Below are positions 34,784-44,920 of a stretch of 64,000 nt of DNA, in pieces. The notes beneath the pieces are model-generated. The model saw only the letters and a list, made by a program, of their open reading frames with translations, was not told the DNA's origin and searched no databases. Positions within the stretch are counted from its first letter, which is position 1, and each line of letters begins with the position of its first letter. The position numbers were made by a program, and so were the translations under genes. The stretch lies in contig JAJGBQ010000006.1 of assembly GCA_022457065.1 (NCBI GenBank), forward strand, positions 1,116,001-1,180,000. The letters are read 5' to 3'. The DNA comes from Curvularia sp. ZM96. Lineage: Eukaryota; Ascomycota; Dothideomycetes; Pleosporales; Pleosporaceae.

Positions 34784-35691
34784 ATGTCGGTCAAGTTCGA
34801 CAAGGAAACTTTCCACACGACGGCCGCCGTCGACGCGGCCTCCAAGGGCAACGAGGACCTGATGCACGAGATCGGGAACGCCATCACCAAGGGCGGCGGC
34901 CCCAATGGATACCTCGCAGTGAGTCTTGAGCATATGGATGCGCCTCGATGGACACCCCGCTGACCGCCTGCGCATCAGGCATACCTCAAGCAGTTGCAGA
35001 GCAACCCATTGCGCACCAAGATGCTTACTTCGGGCACCCTGTCGGGCCTCCAAGAGTTCCTCGCCTCATGGATTGCCCACGACAGGAGCAAGTCGGGCCA
35101 CTACTTCACCTCGCGTGTCCCCAAGATGGCCATCTACGGCGCTTTCATTAGTGCGCCCCTCGGCCATGTTTTGATCAGCGCGCTCCAGAAGGTCTTCCAA
35201 GGCCGTAAGAGTCTCAAGGCCAAGGTTCTGCAGATTCTCGCCAGCAACTTGATTGTGAGTACAACGTGTGTCCTATGCCAGTAACGCTACTAATCGTGTC
35301 CGTCCAGATTGCGCCCATCCAGAACAGCGTTTACCTCATCTCCATGGCCCTCATCGCCGGTGCGCGCACCTTCCACCAAGTCCGGGCCACCGTTAAGGCA
35401 GGCTTCTGGCCCGTTATGAAGGTCAGCTGGGTCGTCTCGCCCATCTCTCTGGCCTTTGCCCAGCAGTTCCTTCCGGAAACCACCTGGGTGCCCTTCTTCA
35501 ACATCGTTGGTTTCATCATCGGAACATACATCAATGCCCACACCAAGAAGAAGCGATTAGCCGCTCTTAGGCGAAAGCACTACGGCGAGGGCGGCGGAAG
35601 GAGCAGCTCTCGTCCCGGCTCGCGCCCCGGCTCCGTCAGCGGAAGAACCATTGACGAATACGGTCGTCCCGACGACCGCCCACGTTATTAA
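34784..35691 (+). CDS. Mpv17/PMP22-family membrane protein
   Basis: Three exons, 34784-34918, 34979-35254 and 35308-35691, with introns of 60 and 53 bases and all joins in phase 0, give 264 residues. Family members are four-helix proteins of the mitochondrial inner or peroxisomal membrane, thought to form channels or affect stress responses. Residues about 45-75 match the family start (YLKQLQSNPLRTKMLTSG). The signature region (VKAGFWPVMKVSWVVSPIS, then WVPFFNIVGFIIGTYIN) lies at about 170-220. The Arg/Ser/Gly-rich tail after 235 is extra and probably disordered. Whether it sits in peroxisomes or mitochondria cannot be told; there is no C-terminal SKL-type signal. Confidence 0.88.
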
Positions 35692-36498
35692 TCTCCAGGG
35701 CTAGCGGTGACGGCGCAGCCAAGTCCGGAGTTCTGTTCGCTGTCCTACCCGGATCCGTAGGGGCAAGCGCCCACCATCCAGACAAGCCTAATACCCGTCT
35801 TTGTTTATGTGTTACGACATCCTCGGGAGGAAAGAGATTCGGCTACTAGTCAGGCGCTTCAGCATTTCGTGCGCATTCATCCTCGCTCCTCCTCTGTGCT
35901 TTGTATATCCCATCTGTTTTTATGTTCTATGACCGGAGCCGTGACTGGCGTTGTTACGGGCTTCGTTAGTTACACACTATACCATCCTTATCTTTCATCT
36001 GTCCATCCAGTGTCTGCAAGACTAGAACATACTAATATTGACAGCTTTCAGGTCGTTGTGAATGCCGTGTTGCGCTGCCGCTCGTTATCGTTGTGGTCTC
36101 GTGGCATGTCCGGGCGTTCGAGCAAAGATGCAAACGTTGCACCGCTGCGGAATAAGCTTGCACGTTTGATGGTTCAGCACGCAAGCACGACATGGTCTCC
36201 AGAACCTCCATATTCGAGTGTCCACGACCCATTTTTTATATTGTTCGCGGCAAACAACATGCAGTAGTGTTTACGTTACCTCCTGGCGATAAGTATTGAC
36301 TATTGAGTATTGGTACAGCCTTGTGACGAAACGTGCCCTAGGAAAGCTATACCAGGCAATGCTTGTGCAACGGCTCAGTACGACCAACTTTCCTCTCTTT
36401 TGGACTATAATTATGGGCGTGGTCTCTTGCATACACTCACTTATCCTTCTACTAATTGTTAGAATCACTGGCTTAATCCATTACTTCGTCCTATCTTT
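35692..36498. other. Intergenic region
   Basis: 3' flank of the Mpv17-type gene and upstream of the SprT-like gene. The frame at 35809-36267 has no recognisable features. Nothing else seen. Confidence 0.45.
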
Positions 36499-37932
36499 AT
36501 GCCGCTGGGTTCTGCCGAAAACCTGGCGCTGTTTCCGTTCGGCGTTGGCTTCTTCGATGAAGAAGTGTTCTCACCCATCCAGTCCACCTTTTCAGATTCA
36601 CGATCGGATGTGAACCTGCCTTTCGAGCCTTACGATGCTCGCCAACCGTTGCCACATACTGCAATACGACTACGGAACCCGTACCTGAAGTATGACAGAG
36701 ACCTGGGATGAAACATTGACTGGGCAGTCGCTTTCGTTGTGGATCGATTGGAGCAAAGTTGGGCAGATGCAGCTGCATCGCTGAGGAACATTCGCCTACG
36801 AGCCGTAACACTTTATAAGAACAGTTCGAGCCAAGAGATCCCTTTACAAATCTTCGATAAACTCGACCGACTTTTGTTTGCTGGGTATTTGAAGAATGCG
36901 GTCTTCCATGATGCCAGCTACCTGAGTGCTAGTGTTTCAGGTGCAACCTACACACACGGGTGGGGGCGCAATCCGGAAGTCAAGCGCATCTCCATTGTTC
37001 TCAACCGTGAGGTGCTTCGAAACGGTCAACCGATGGATGTTGTTGCTATGCTGATCCATCACATGATCCACGCGTATTTCCTTATCGCTTGTGGTGGACA
37101 AAAAGAAAACGAAGTGTCTTACGGGCGTCTGGCCCATGATGTACACTTTGGTAAGATCATGTTGACTATCAAGAGACTCTCAGCTGCTCACGGTAGAGAG
37201 TTGGTTTGTTTGGACTATCGGCATCGCATGAACACATATGGTATCATGTATGAAGACCCCGTGGTTATTCTTAAAGAGATATACCGAGGTGATGAGCTAG
37301 ATTCAGATCTTCAAGCGTGGGCACGCAAGTTCCTCACACGAACCCTTGTCCCATCGAGTCCTGCATGCCATCACAGCAACCTCCTGGGCCATAGCACCAT
37401 GGAACCGTCCAATCTGCTGAAACTCGAAAGCCAGCACAGCCCGTACCGTTCACGCTTCCTCGATGCCATCGATTCCAACCAAGCACTGAAATACGATGTG
37501 AACAGAGCTCGAGCGGAGCTGGAGGCTCGAGGATGGCATACATCCCCCGGGCTCCTGGTGGATCGAGCAAGAAATTTCTCAGCTCGTCTTCATCGCATTG
37601 CTTACCCATCTTTCTTTGACTCGTCTCTCTCGTCATCATCCTCTAGCTCTTGGCACAACGTCCACAACCTCACCACCCATTTGTCTTCCCTTCACGTTGA
37701 CCATACCCTTGAAAGGGAGCGTGATCAGCTGCACGATCGTCACCGGATCGAAATAAACCACGACGATGTAGAGACCAGATGTGGCTTTAGAGAGGAACAA
37801 CATCACGGGGATATGAATCGTGAATCAGACAGAGCGAGGGAGAGGGTGCGGAGGCTGGAGAGGAAACGAGGATCCAGGGAGACGCAGCTAGAAATGAAGG
37901 TGCAGGCTGTAGTGTTGGTAGAGGAACTTTAG
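36499..37932 (+). CDS. SprT-like protein, frame interrupted by TGA, lacking the catalytic Glu
   Basis: Two open stretches in the same frame, 36499-36708 and 36712-37932, are split by one TGA at 36709-36711. The second stretch has no in-frame ATG before about codon 98 (counted from 36739), just before the core motif, so the real start is probably upstream. The break could be an in-frame intron (for example 36690-36758, GTATGA..AAAG, 69 bases, restoring about 454 residues) or a nonsense mutation. The core reads MLIHHMIHAYFLIACG followed by AHDVHFGKIM, the layout of SprT zinc proteases (HExxH plus a third His). Here Glu of HExxH is replaced by His, so peptidase activity is doubtful while metal binding may remain. 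The C-terminal 100 residues are charged and coiled-coil-like. Confidence 0.65.
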
Positions 37933-38385
37933 AGAGAGGGCTGATGGGGAGGAGAGATATGGATGAGTATTGAGTTATCGCAGTATATCTGTTAAGGCTT
38001 CTAGCGGAAGCTTAAAGTGAAGCTTTGCTCGGACAGAGTTGATATTCAGATATGGTAAACCTTGGCAGCGCTTGGAAAAAAAAGCCGCTCGCCACATCTC
38101 AACCATAACGCATTCTAGAATGCCATGTGAGAGTCATCAAGGGCGTGTTAGCGTAAAAATGTGTAATATTTTGTTTTGTTTATTGCACAAACTCGGGCCT
38201 GTAGGGCGTCTCAGGCCCCCCGTCTTTCCTAGGCTGGTTAGCTCAACCCTACTACTTGTAAGGAGTCCAAGAAATCATCCCGTGCTGCCCTATTTCAGCT
38301 CTGCGCTCGATATTTGCCTGAAATTGAATCCGTCCAGCCATTTCCCTTAATACTGCGACTGGTCCCAGGAAGTACCAAGTCGAAA
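37933..38385. other. Intergenic region
   Basis: 3' flank of the SprT-like gene and promoter of the 2EXR-type gene. Nothing recognised. Confidence 0.4.
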
Positions 38386-39300
38386 ATGGCACTCCACGTG
38401 CGTGTTGCTCACAAATCGACAATTCATAATCCACACGCCTTGTTCAGCTAATCACAACACCAGCCTCCAAACGACAACAACGGCACACCAACATGGGTCC
38501 AATCTTCCAACCAAGACGAAACCAAAATAGGCTTCCTTGATCTCCCCCGCGAACTTAGAGATCTAGTCTACGACTTCGCCTTCCGCATCCATGGCGCCCT
38601 TCTCATCTACACACGTGACCCGACCGCCGCGCGGCCCGTCGCGCGCGCAATGAACATTCAGCACGGTGGCAGCGGGCCCGCATCGCCGCAGCCCTTGGTG
38701 AACGGACAGATTCCCGTAGCACTAATGCGCACTTGTCGGCAGCTCAACGCCGAGAGCAGTCCCATCTTGTATTCCGCTAACGTCTTCTCGTCCTGGACCG
38801 CGAACCTACTTGAGCTGGGCCTCGCCCCACGCCGCTGGCTTGTCCGGCACATAGTGCTCGAAGCCAGTCCGCGCGGTATTTTTGACGGCAGCCTCGAGCA
38901 CGTCAAGTACTGCTGGAAAAACCGTTTTTGGCCCGAGATCCGGCGCAGTGGGCGGGCGGTCCTTGAACGCTTTCCTTGCCTCGACTCGCTGACCTTCTCG
39001 ATCAAACCCCCGCAGAACGAGGCATTTTGGCGCCCGGGGTTCTTTGTCGTAGGAAAGAATAAGACGAGGGAGCAGCGCGTGGCCATTGTGGCGGTGTGGA
39101 TGAGTCTAGGGTGTGGATGGGAGGGCGAGGCGGATGAGGGGCTGAAGGCGTGCTTGCATTTGGAGATGGGGAGGCAGCCGGGGAGGATTGAGATGAGGGA
39201 GTATGAGGGGAGTAAGTTTGCGCCTGAGGATGAGGCGGATGATGATGTTTGGGACTGTACGGAGTTTTCGGATGCGTTTGATAGGATGAAGAGTTTTTGA
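38386..39300 (+). CDS. 2EXR/F-box-like fungal protein
   Basis: The domain-bearing frame is open from 38464, upstream of its first ATG at 38650, and contains the conserved FLDLPRELRDLVYDFAF segment there. A small first exon, 38386-38397 (ATG plus three codons), joined across a 66-base intron (GTGCGT donor, AGCTAAT branch, ACCAG acceptor), supplies an in-phase start and gives 282 residues. The pattern LPRELRDLVY followed about 60 residues later by LMRTCRQLNAESSPILYSANVF is typical of the large fungal 2EXR/F-box-like family, whose roles are mostly unknown. The C-terminus is acidic. The mini-exon is inferred from splice signals only. Confidence 0.7.
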
Positions 39301-39513
39301 TGTGCTAAGTGTTGTATGTGAAGGATCTGTCACTTGTCGATCTTGATAGGATTGCTTAGGAAGTGAAGGTACAAAGAGTATGATTTGCTTCGAATTCCTA
39401 GGCTTGGTATCTGCTCATGCTGATTTCCTTTGCCAATTCCTTGTGAAATATCACGAATCGTTACATTCGGATAGATATTATCACTGTGGTTTCTCATGTC
39501 AAGAGATCAACGA

Positions 39514-42500
39514 TTACCGCCAAGGTTTTAGCTGAAACAGGACATCTTGCGCCTTCGATACCTGCCTCCGCATGTCGTCTGCTTCTTCGTCCTTGCCTTG
39601 CTTCTCTAGCACTCTCAACAACCTACTTGTGACATCTAGTATTTCTTCCGCCCAGAATTCCCCATGCTGACGGATGAGAATCGCCAGCATCTTCCTATAT
39701 GTACTTTCCGCTGCTTCAAACTTTTCTTGCTTTTCTTGTATGGACGCCAAACTCGCCATTGCGTCCAAAGAAAATATAAGCGTTGTAAATGGATCATCGG
39801 ACCCTATTCGTATATCAAATACCTCACCGTATAGGTCTTCCGCCTCTTTCAACTTTCCATGTCTTTCTAAAAGAGACGCCAAGGTACTCAGACTCGTCAA
39901 TGTGTTTGGATCGTGACGGCCATATTTCCTTTCGTGCGCCATTACCTCCTCTCTCCGTACATCCTCTGCCTCTTCAAACTTGCCCTGTTCTGCAAATAAT
40001 AACTCAAAGTCATTGATAGTACTTCTTGTCAACATATGGTCAGGCCCAAGCTGCTCGTTGTATGCCTTTATTGCCTCCCTGAACAAACTCTCTGTCTCTT
40101 CAAACTTCGCATTCTTGCTTAGTGCATCCGCCAATCTGAGCAAAGCTGACTGTGTTTCGGAGTGTTCACTTCCAACAGCCTTTCGGTATCGTCTCACTGC
40201 TTCTCTGCGCACGGCCTCCTCTTCGTTAAGCCTTCCTAGATCTCTTTGCAGCATCGCCAAGTCGTCTATAATTTGAATTGTGCGGAGATCTTCAAATCCA
40301 AACACCCTTTCGCTTACCGCTAACGTATTTCTGAGCACAGGCTCTGCTTCTTCAAGCTTGCCAAGTCTTTTCAGCATCGATGCTAGCCTTTTCATGCTTT
40401 CCAGTATCTGTCTATCCTCAGGGTCATATGCATTCTTCCATCCTGTTACGACCTCTCTTTGCAAGGCCTCAGCCTCGTCATACTTTCCATTCTTTACCAA
40501 TATCAACGCTAGTCGCTCTTTGCTTGTCAGTGTTTGTGTGTCTTCAGGCCCGAACGAGTATTCGTATTGTAGCGGCACTTCTCTTTGTACGGCTTCAGCC
40601 TCGCCGTACTTCCCCTGGCCTCCCAATATGGACGCTAGTCTCTCTTTACTTGTGAGTACTTGTGTCAATGTAGGCCAAGAAACATGTCCGTATCCTTCCA
40701 GCACCTCTCTTTGCAAAGCTTCAGCCTCGTCGTACTCTTTTAGGGCTTCCAATATCGAGGCTAGTTGCTCTTTGCTTTCCAATGTGTCTCTACCGTAAGG
40801 TCCATACGACTTATCCCACCCAGCCAACGCCTCTCTCTGCAAAACAGCAGCCTCTTCGTGCCGACCTTGATACACATATTGTGAGGCCAGAGCCGTGACG
40901 CTCTTCAGTGTGACACGATGGTCGTGACCGAACGCTGTTTTCTGAATCTCTATTACTTGCATAAGCAGCTCATTCGCAAGTTCCCACTTCCTTTGTTTCT
41001 CATAACACGCAGCTAGCTTCCTCATGCTGTCCCACGTGACAGGATGATTGTCTCCGAGTTTTCTTTTAGTTATTTCCATGACATGATACAGCTCATCCTC
41101 CGCTTTGATCCACTGTTCGTGATTCTGCCAGTAATATGCTAGATCTGTCCTGCTGGCTAGCGTACTAGCATGGTCATCTCCGTGCGCGTTCTTGTTTGCC
41201 TCGACTCTATTGCGAAGTCGTAGCTCTCGGTTCACCTCGATTTCAGAGTTTGTGACACTGTCCTGATCTGTGCTTTCACCAGAAACCGAGACAGAATCCA
41301 AGCCAGAATCCAAGCCAGAATCCGGGGGCAGAGAGAGAATTTGTGAGATAAGATTCCTGGATGGATCCATTTCCGTCTCTGAGAAACTGTCTAGCAAACT
41401 TGGAAAAGTCAGAGCCGAGACTTGTGAGGTATTTGTTCGTTTACTCCTGGCTTCCTCTATTGCAGCATTTGAGTCCTTGTTATCATCTGTTGCAGCGACG
41501 ATAGGTACAGCAAAAAGCGCAAGTTGCTCGAGGTGGGCTGCGAGGTGACGTTTGAACACCGTCGGTGTGACAGCGAGAATTCCTGTGGGCGCAGATCCGC
41601 TCGTGTGGATTGTTCGCTCTTCCAAACGATCGGCCCAGTCTGAGCAGCAGGGGCAATCACTTGCCGGAATCTGAGCGAGTGGCTTTCGAGCAAGCTCTGT
41701 ACCTACCTGCGCGCCACCATCATCTAACGTGTCTCCATGTTCTTGCTGTAGGTGGGAAAGGTACTTTCTCTCCTGGTAGTACACCTTTTGGCAGAGGAAA
41801 CAATTGTAGGTTACCCGATGGAGGGTCATCTCATGATGAAACCACTTATTGATATCGCCGAAATACGGTGCATCACAGTCAGGAAATGTGCAGACATATG
41901 GACGAAGATCCGAAAAAACGTGCTTTCTCCAGATGCGCTCACTCTTGAACTTTTTGATGCGAAAACAAAAGGGGCACTCAAACTCGTTCTTATGATCGGC
42001 GCGCAATGTATCAAGCTTTGGAATGCGAAGGTTAGTAGACGACTCATGATCCCCATCGATGGAACGAGACACAGTTGTGTACGAACGAGCATCTTCGTCT
42101 GGATCCGAATCTCCTGCAACATGCAGTTGAGGTGTGATTCGGTCCGCAGCAACAGTCGTAGCTTTTGTGAAGAAGGAAGGACGACTCTCGGCATCGAGCA
42201 TCGGCTTTGGATCCAGCGGCTGCTTGATGACAGGAGCCTGAGATTTGGCGGCCGAACCATCTGTTTTGTCGTGGTGTTTGAGTGTCCCTCCCAGTTTCTC
42301 ACGATGATCGTGAATATAACTGAGGTAATGACGCCTTTGCGTGATAGCTCTTCCGAGCCGCTGGCGAAGCCATGCATGATCCTCAGTGGCAAGTTTACGA
42401 TACTTTTCACCAACGTGAGCAATGTCAAATTGGTCACTGAAGTGATATCTATTGCGGCTAAGAGCTTTGGCGAAGATATCAGTGGGTGCTGCTTGTCGTA

Positions 42501-42921
42501 TAAGGATTGAGACTCTGAAGAGTCGGGTGATGGTCTCGCTGATCTCTTCCCGAAGTTCGTTTGCTTCGCTGATCACTTCACCATCTTCTTCAGCCTCATC
42601 AGCGATAGTGACCATGCCTTCTCTTTTACCGGAGACGATATCAAGAAGTTCAGTGGTAACGTCGTTCAAGTCAGTCAAGAGGCCCAAGATGTGAGTCAGC
42701 ACATCGTTCGCATCTTGCAAGCGTGACTCGATGGATAAGGGTGATTCAGGTCGGTGAAGGGCTCCGATATTTCCAATAAAGAGGCTGAACCTGTCCAGCT
42801 CCTCACAGACTTGGGATGGTTTGACATGGTTGTCACTGCGGTCTGGCTGAGAAAGGATCGAGATGACTTCTTGCAGGGAAACGATGCAGAAGCGGCAGTG
42901 GTCCGATATGGACAGCGCCAT
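39514..42921 (-). CDS. 1135-residue protein with helical N-domain, C2H2-type zinc fingers and TPR array
   Basis: Single exon starting at the ATG at 42921. Residues 1-210 form a helical domain (RFSLFIGNIGALHRP, RLFRVSILIRQAAP, DIFAKALSRNRY) often seen at the front of fungal zinc-finger signalling proteins. Residues about 314-397 hold three C2H2-like fingers (CPFCFRIKKF; CTFPDCDAPYF; CFLCQKVYYQ), and a further Cys/His cluster lies at about 423-453 (CPCC, then RHLAAHL). Residues about 590-1125 are roughly a dozen kinesin-light-chain-type tetratricopeptide repeats of 42 residues, recurring as EEAEAL.RE and ERLASIL. There is no NACHT or NB-ARC ATPase between them. The gene is head to head with the DUF7580 gene, 235 bases apart, so they may share regulation. 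A scaffold or sensor role is inferred. Confidence 0.85.
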   Translation of the reverse strand: MALSISDHCRFCIVSLQEVISILSQPDRSDNHVKPSQVCEELDRFSLFIGNIGALHRPESPLSIESRLQDANDVLTHILGLLTDLNDVTTELLDIVSGKREGMVTIADEAEEDGEVISEANELREEISETITRLFRVSILIRQAAPTDIFAKALSRNRYHFSDQFDIAHVGEKYRKLATEDHAWLRQRLGRAITQRRHYLSYIHDHREKLGGTLKHHDKTDGSAAKSQAPVIKQPLDPKPMLDAESRPSFFTKATTVAADRITPQLHVAGDSDPDEDARSYTTVSRSIDGDHESSTNLRIPKLDTLRADHKNEFECPFCFRIKKFKSERIWRKHVFSDLRPYVCTFPDCDAPYFGDINKWFHHEMTLHRVTYNCFLCQKVYYQERKYLSHLQQEHGDTLDDGGAQVGTELARKPLAQIPASDCPCCSDWADRLEERTIHTSGSAPTGILAVTPTVFKRHLAAHLEQLALFAVPIVAATDDNKDSNAAIEEARSKRTNTSQVSALTFPSLLDSFSETEMDPSRNLISQILSLPPDSGLDSGLDSVSVSGESTDQDSVTNSEIEVNRELRLRNRVEANKNAHGDDHASTLASRTDLAYYWQNHEQWIKAEDELYHVMEITKRKLGDNHPVTWDSMRKLAACYEKQRKWELANELLMQVIEIQKTAFGHDHRVTLKSVTALASQYVYQGRHEEAAVLQREALAGWDKSYGPYGRDTLESKEQLASILEALKEYDEAEALQREVLEGYGHVSWPTLTQVLTSKERLASILGGQGKYGEAEAVQREVPLQYEYSFGPEDTQTLTSKERLALILVKNGKYDEAEALQREVVTGWKNAYDPEDRQILESMKRLASMLKRLGKLEEAEPVLRNTLAVSERVFGFEDLRTIQIIDDLAMLQRDLGRLNEEEAVRREAVRRYRKAVGSEHSETQSALLRLADALSKNAKFEETESLFREAIKAYNEQLGPDHMLTRSTINDFELLFAEQGKFEEAEDVRREEVMAHERKYGRHDPNTLTSLSTLASLLERHGKLKEAEDLYGEVFDIRIGSDDPFTTLIFSLDAMASLASIQEKQEKFEAAESTYRKMLAILIRQHGEFWAEEILDVTSRLLRVLEKQGKDEEADDMRRQVSKAQDVLFQLKPWR

Positions 42922-43156
42922 TTCTCAACAGTCTATCTCTCAATTTTCAAGAAGTTATGTTAAGTAAAGCAAAAAAGTGACAACGCGGATAATCTGATGG
43001 CTTCTTTGATATCTAGTGGAGGTGGCGCAAGGCAGCTCGGGGGCGGAAAGTGCGGGGAACATTTGCAATGCCATCTACCTACGTCTCAGCCTTCTACTCC
43101 CAACATCCATCACTTTTTCACCAGGACTATCATTCTGAAATCATCTTGATATCCAT

Positions 43157-44920
43157 ATGAGTGGTCTAGAAGTAGCAGGTATTGTCCTTGGTGCCTTTCC
43201 GCTGCTTATTAGCGGCATCGAGCACTGGCGCGATGTGGCCAAGGTCGGCGGCTTCTATTGGCGAATACGGAAGGAGTACACTAAATGCCAGCGCGACATC
43301 CAGTTTCACGAGATAATATACAAGAATAATCTTAGGGAGCTTCTATTACCACTGATCCAGGATGCGGAGGAGGTTGCGAAGCTCATTGCCGACCCATGTG
43401 GCAAAAGATGGGGTGATGCCGTGTTGCAGCAACGGCTGGAATCCAGGTTGAATGAGTCCTATCAGTCATATCAGAATACCATGACCGAAATGAACGAGAT
43501 TGCAGAAGAGCTCAAAAAAGAACTATGCTTCGATAAAAAGAACATCCAGGATAAGCTGTCACCACCAGAAACAAAACAACGGAGCTCCAGCCGGTCGCCA
43601 AGCCCTCAGCCTTCTACACGGCCTTCGAAGCTTTCTGCCACCAAGGGAAGACTGGATTATGAGTTTTTTAGAATAAAATTCAGTCTTGGAGAACCGATCA
43701 GGGATGAGCTGTTTGGCCAACTTAAGGAGTGCAATGAGCGACTAGAGAAGCTTTTGAGCTCTAGTGACAGAGTTTCTGCGCTCCAAGATGTCACACCCGG
43801 GCACAACAAAAAGACCTGTGAGCTGGAGTCAGTTTTCAAGAAAGTCTCCAAGAAATCACAGGTGCTTTTTCAGGCGCTTCACGATGCTTGGCAGTGTTCT
43901 TGCCAGCACTACCATTTCGCGAACTTGCGACTGGAGCACCGGACACTCACAGAAGTGTGTTTCAAGATTGTCTTCATGTTCCTCGCTCCATCGGATTATG
44001 GGAATATTCCATGGAGCCGGCAAGAAATCTCCTGTGGCCATATGCTGGATTGTTCTCAGAAGGGAGCGAAAGACGCTACAACTTTGCCGCTTCGTCGCCG
44101 GCAAGCGACCTTGCCCACCCCAGCTGGTGTAGCAACTTCGAATCGGAAGAGGGTGGGGTTTGTGGCACCAGCACCCGCTATACCAGAGATCCAAGTGAAC
44201 ACGACCATTGATCACAACATCGAATTATGTCAGCGATTAGGCGATCAAGACTGTGGAGTATGTATGGGAATCATTGGTCATGACGATGAAGCTTTCCATC
44301 TTCATCCGATCAACCAAAAACTGAAGGGCAGCGGAGCTGATTCCGTCACACTTGACCACATTCTTTCGCGTGACTGTGAAAGCCCACTCTCGCGGCGCCA
44401 ACGCTACCTAATCGCACTTCTTGTTGCTTCGTCAGTAGCACAACTCCAATCAACACCCTGGCTACGGACGGGTCTTTGCAAAGAGGATGTCATCTTCTTT
44501 CCTTCTAATAATGACGACAGTGACGTCCTGCCGTATGGCGAGCCTTTCATCCGACAGGGCTTCTCACATAATCACGCTCACGTTGCCAATGACTCCTCCA
44601 CGGACGAATGTAACTTTTACTCACTAGGCATCATTCTACTGGAACTCTGCTTTGGTTGCCGCTTAGAAGACCATGCTTTGTATAAGAAGCATCCGCCAAC
44701 CACTGATCCCGCGACCCAGCACGCATTGAACGTGATGGCAGGGCTGAAGTGGTCTCGCAGTGTAAGCGGGGAAGGAGGAGAGGATTATGCGACTGCTGTC
44801 AAGTGGTGCTTTACAGGCGTAACAGACAGAGAGAAGAACTGGAGAAGTGAGATTGTGAAGAACGTAGTGCGGCCGTTGGAAAGCTGCATGGAGCACCTGC
44901 AGGCTGTGGCCATTGTTTGA
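43157..44920 (+). CDS. DUF7580-domain protein with HeLo-like N-terminus
   Basis: Single exon of 587 residues. The N-terminus (MSGLEVAGIVLGAFPLLISG, then helices to about 130) resembles the helical HeLo/SesA-type start found in fungal heterokaryon-incompatibility and programmed-death proteins. A Ser/Pro-rich linker at about 138-160 follows. The C-terminal half (about 330-580) fits DUF7580, with LSRRQRYLIALLVASSVAQL, a VIFFPS segment and CNFYSLGIILLELCFG. That last motif resembles the SLGxxLxEL helix of protein kinases, while no kinase catalytic HRD or DFG is visible, so it may be a pseudokinase-like module. Function unknown. Its partner is the divergent zinc-finger/TPR gene. Confidence 0.8.
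   Translation: MSGLEVAGIVLGAFPLLISGIEHWRDVAKVGGFYWRIRKEYTKCQRDIQFHEIIYKNNLRELLLPLIQDAEEVAKLIADPCGKRWGDAVLQQRLESRLNESYQSYQNTMTEMNEIAEELKKELCFDKKNIQDKLSPPETKQRSSSRSPSPQPSTRPSKLSATKGRLDYEFFRIKFSLGEPIRDELFGQLKECNERLEKLLSSSDRVSALQDVTPGHNKKTCELESVFKKVSKKSQVLFQALHDAWQCSCQHYHFANLRLEHRTLTEVCFKIVFMFLAPSDYGNIPWSRQEISCGHMLDCSQKGAKDATTLPLRRRQATLPTPAGVATSNRKRVGFVAPAPAIPEIQVNTTIDHNIELCQRLGDQDCGVCMGIIGHDDEAFHLHPINQKLKGSGADSVTLDHILSRDCESPLSRRQRYLIALLVASSVAQLQSTPWLRTGLCKEDVIFFPSNNDDSDVLPYGEPFIRQGFSHNHAHVANDSSTDECNFYSLGIILLELCFGCRLEDHALYKKHPPTTDPATQHALNVMAGLKWSRSVSGEGGEDYATAVKWCFTGVTDREKNWRSEIVKNVVRPLESCMEHLQAVAIV

Noticed and set aside
41752..42510. 252-residue plus-strand frame
   Set aside because: Antisense to the zinc-finger/TPR gene, with no domain-like sequence.
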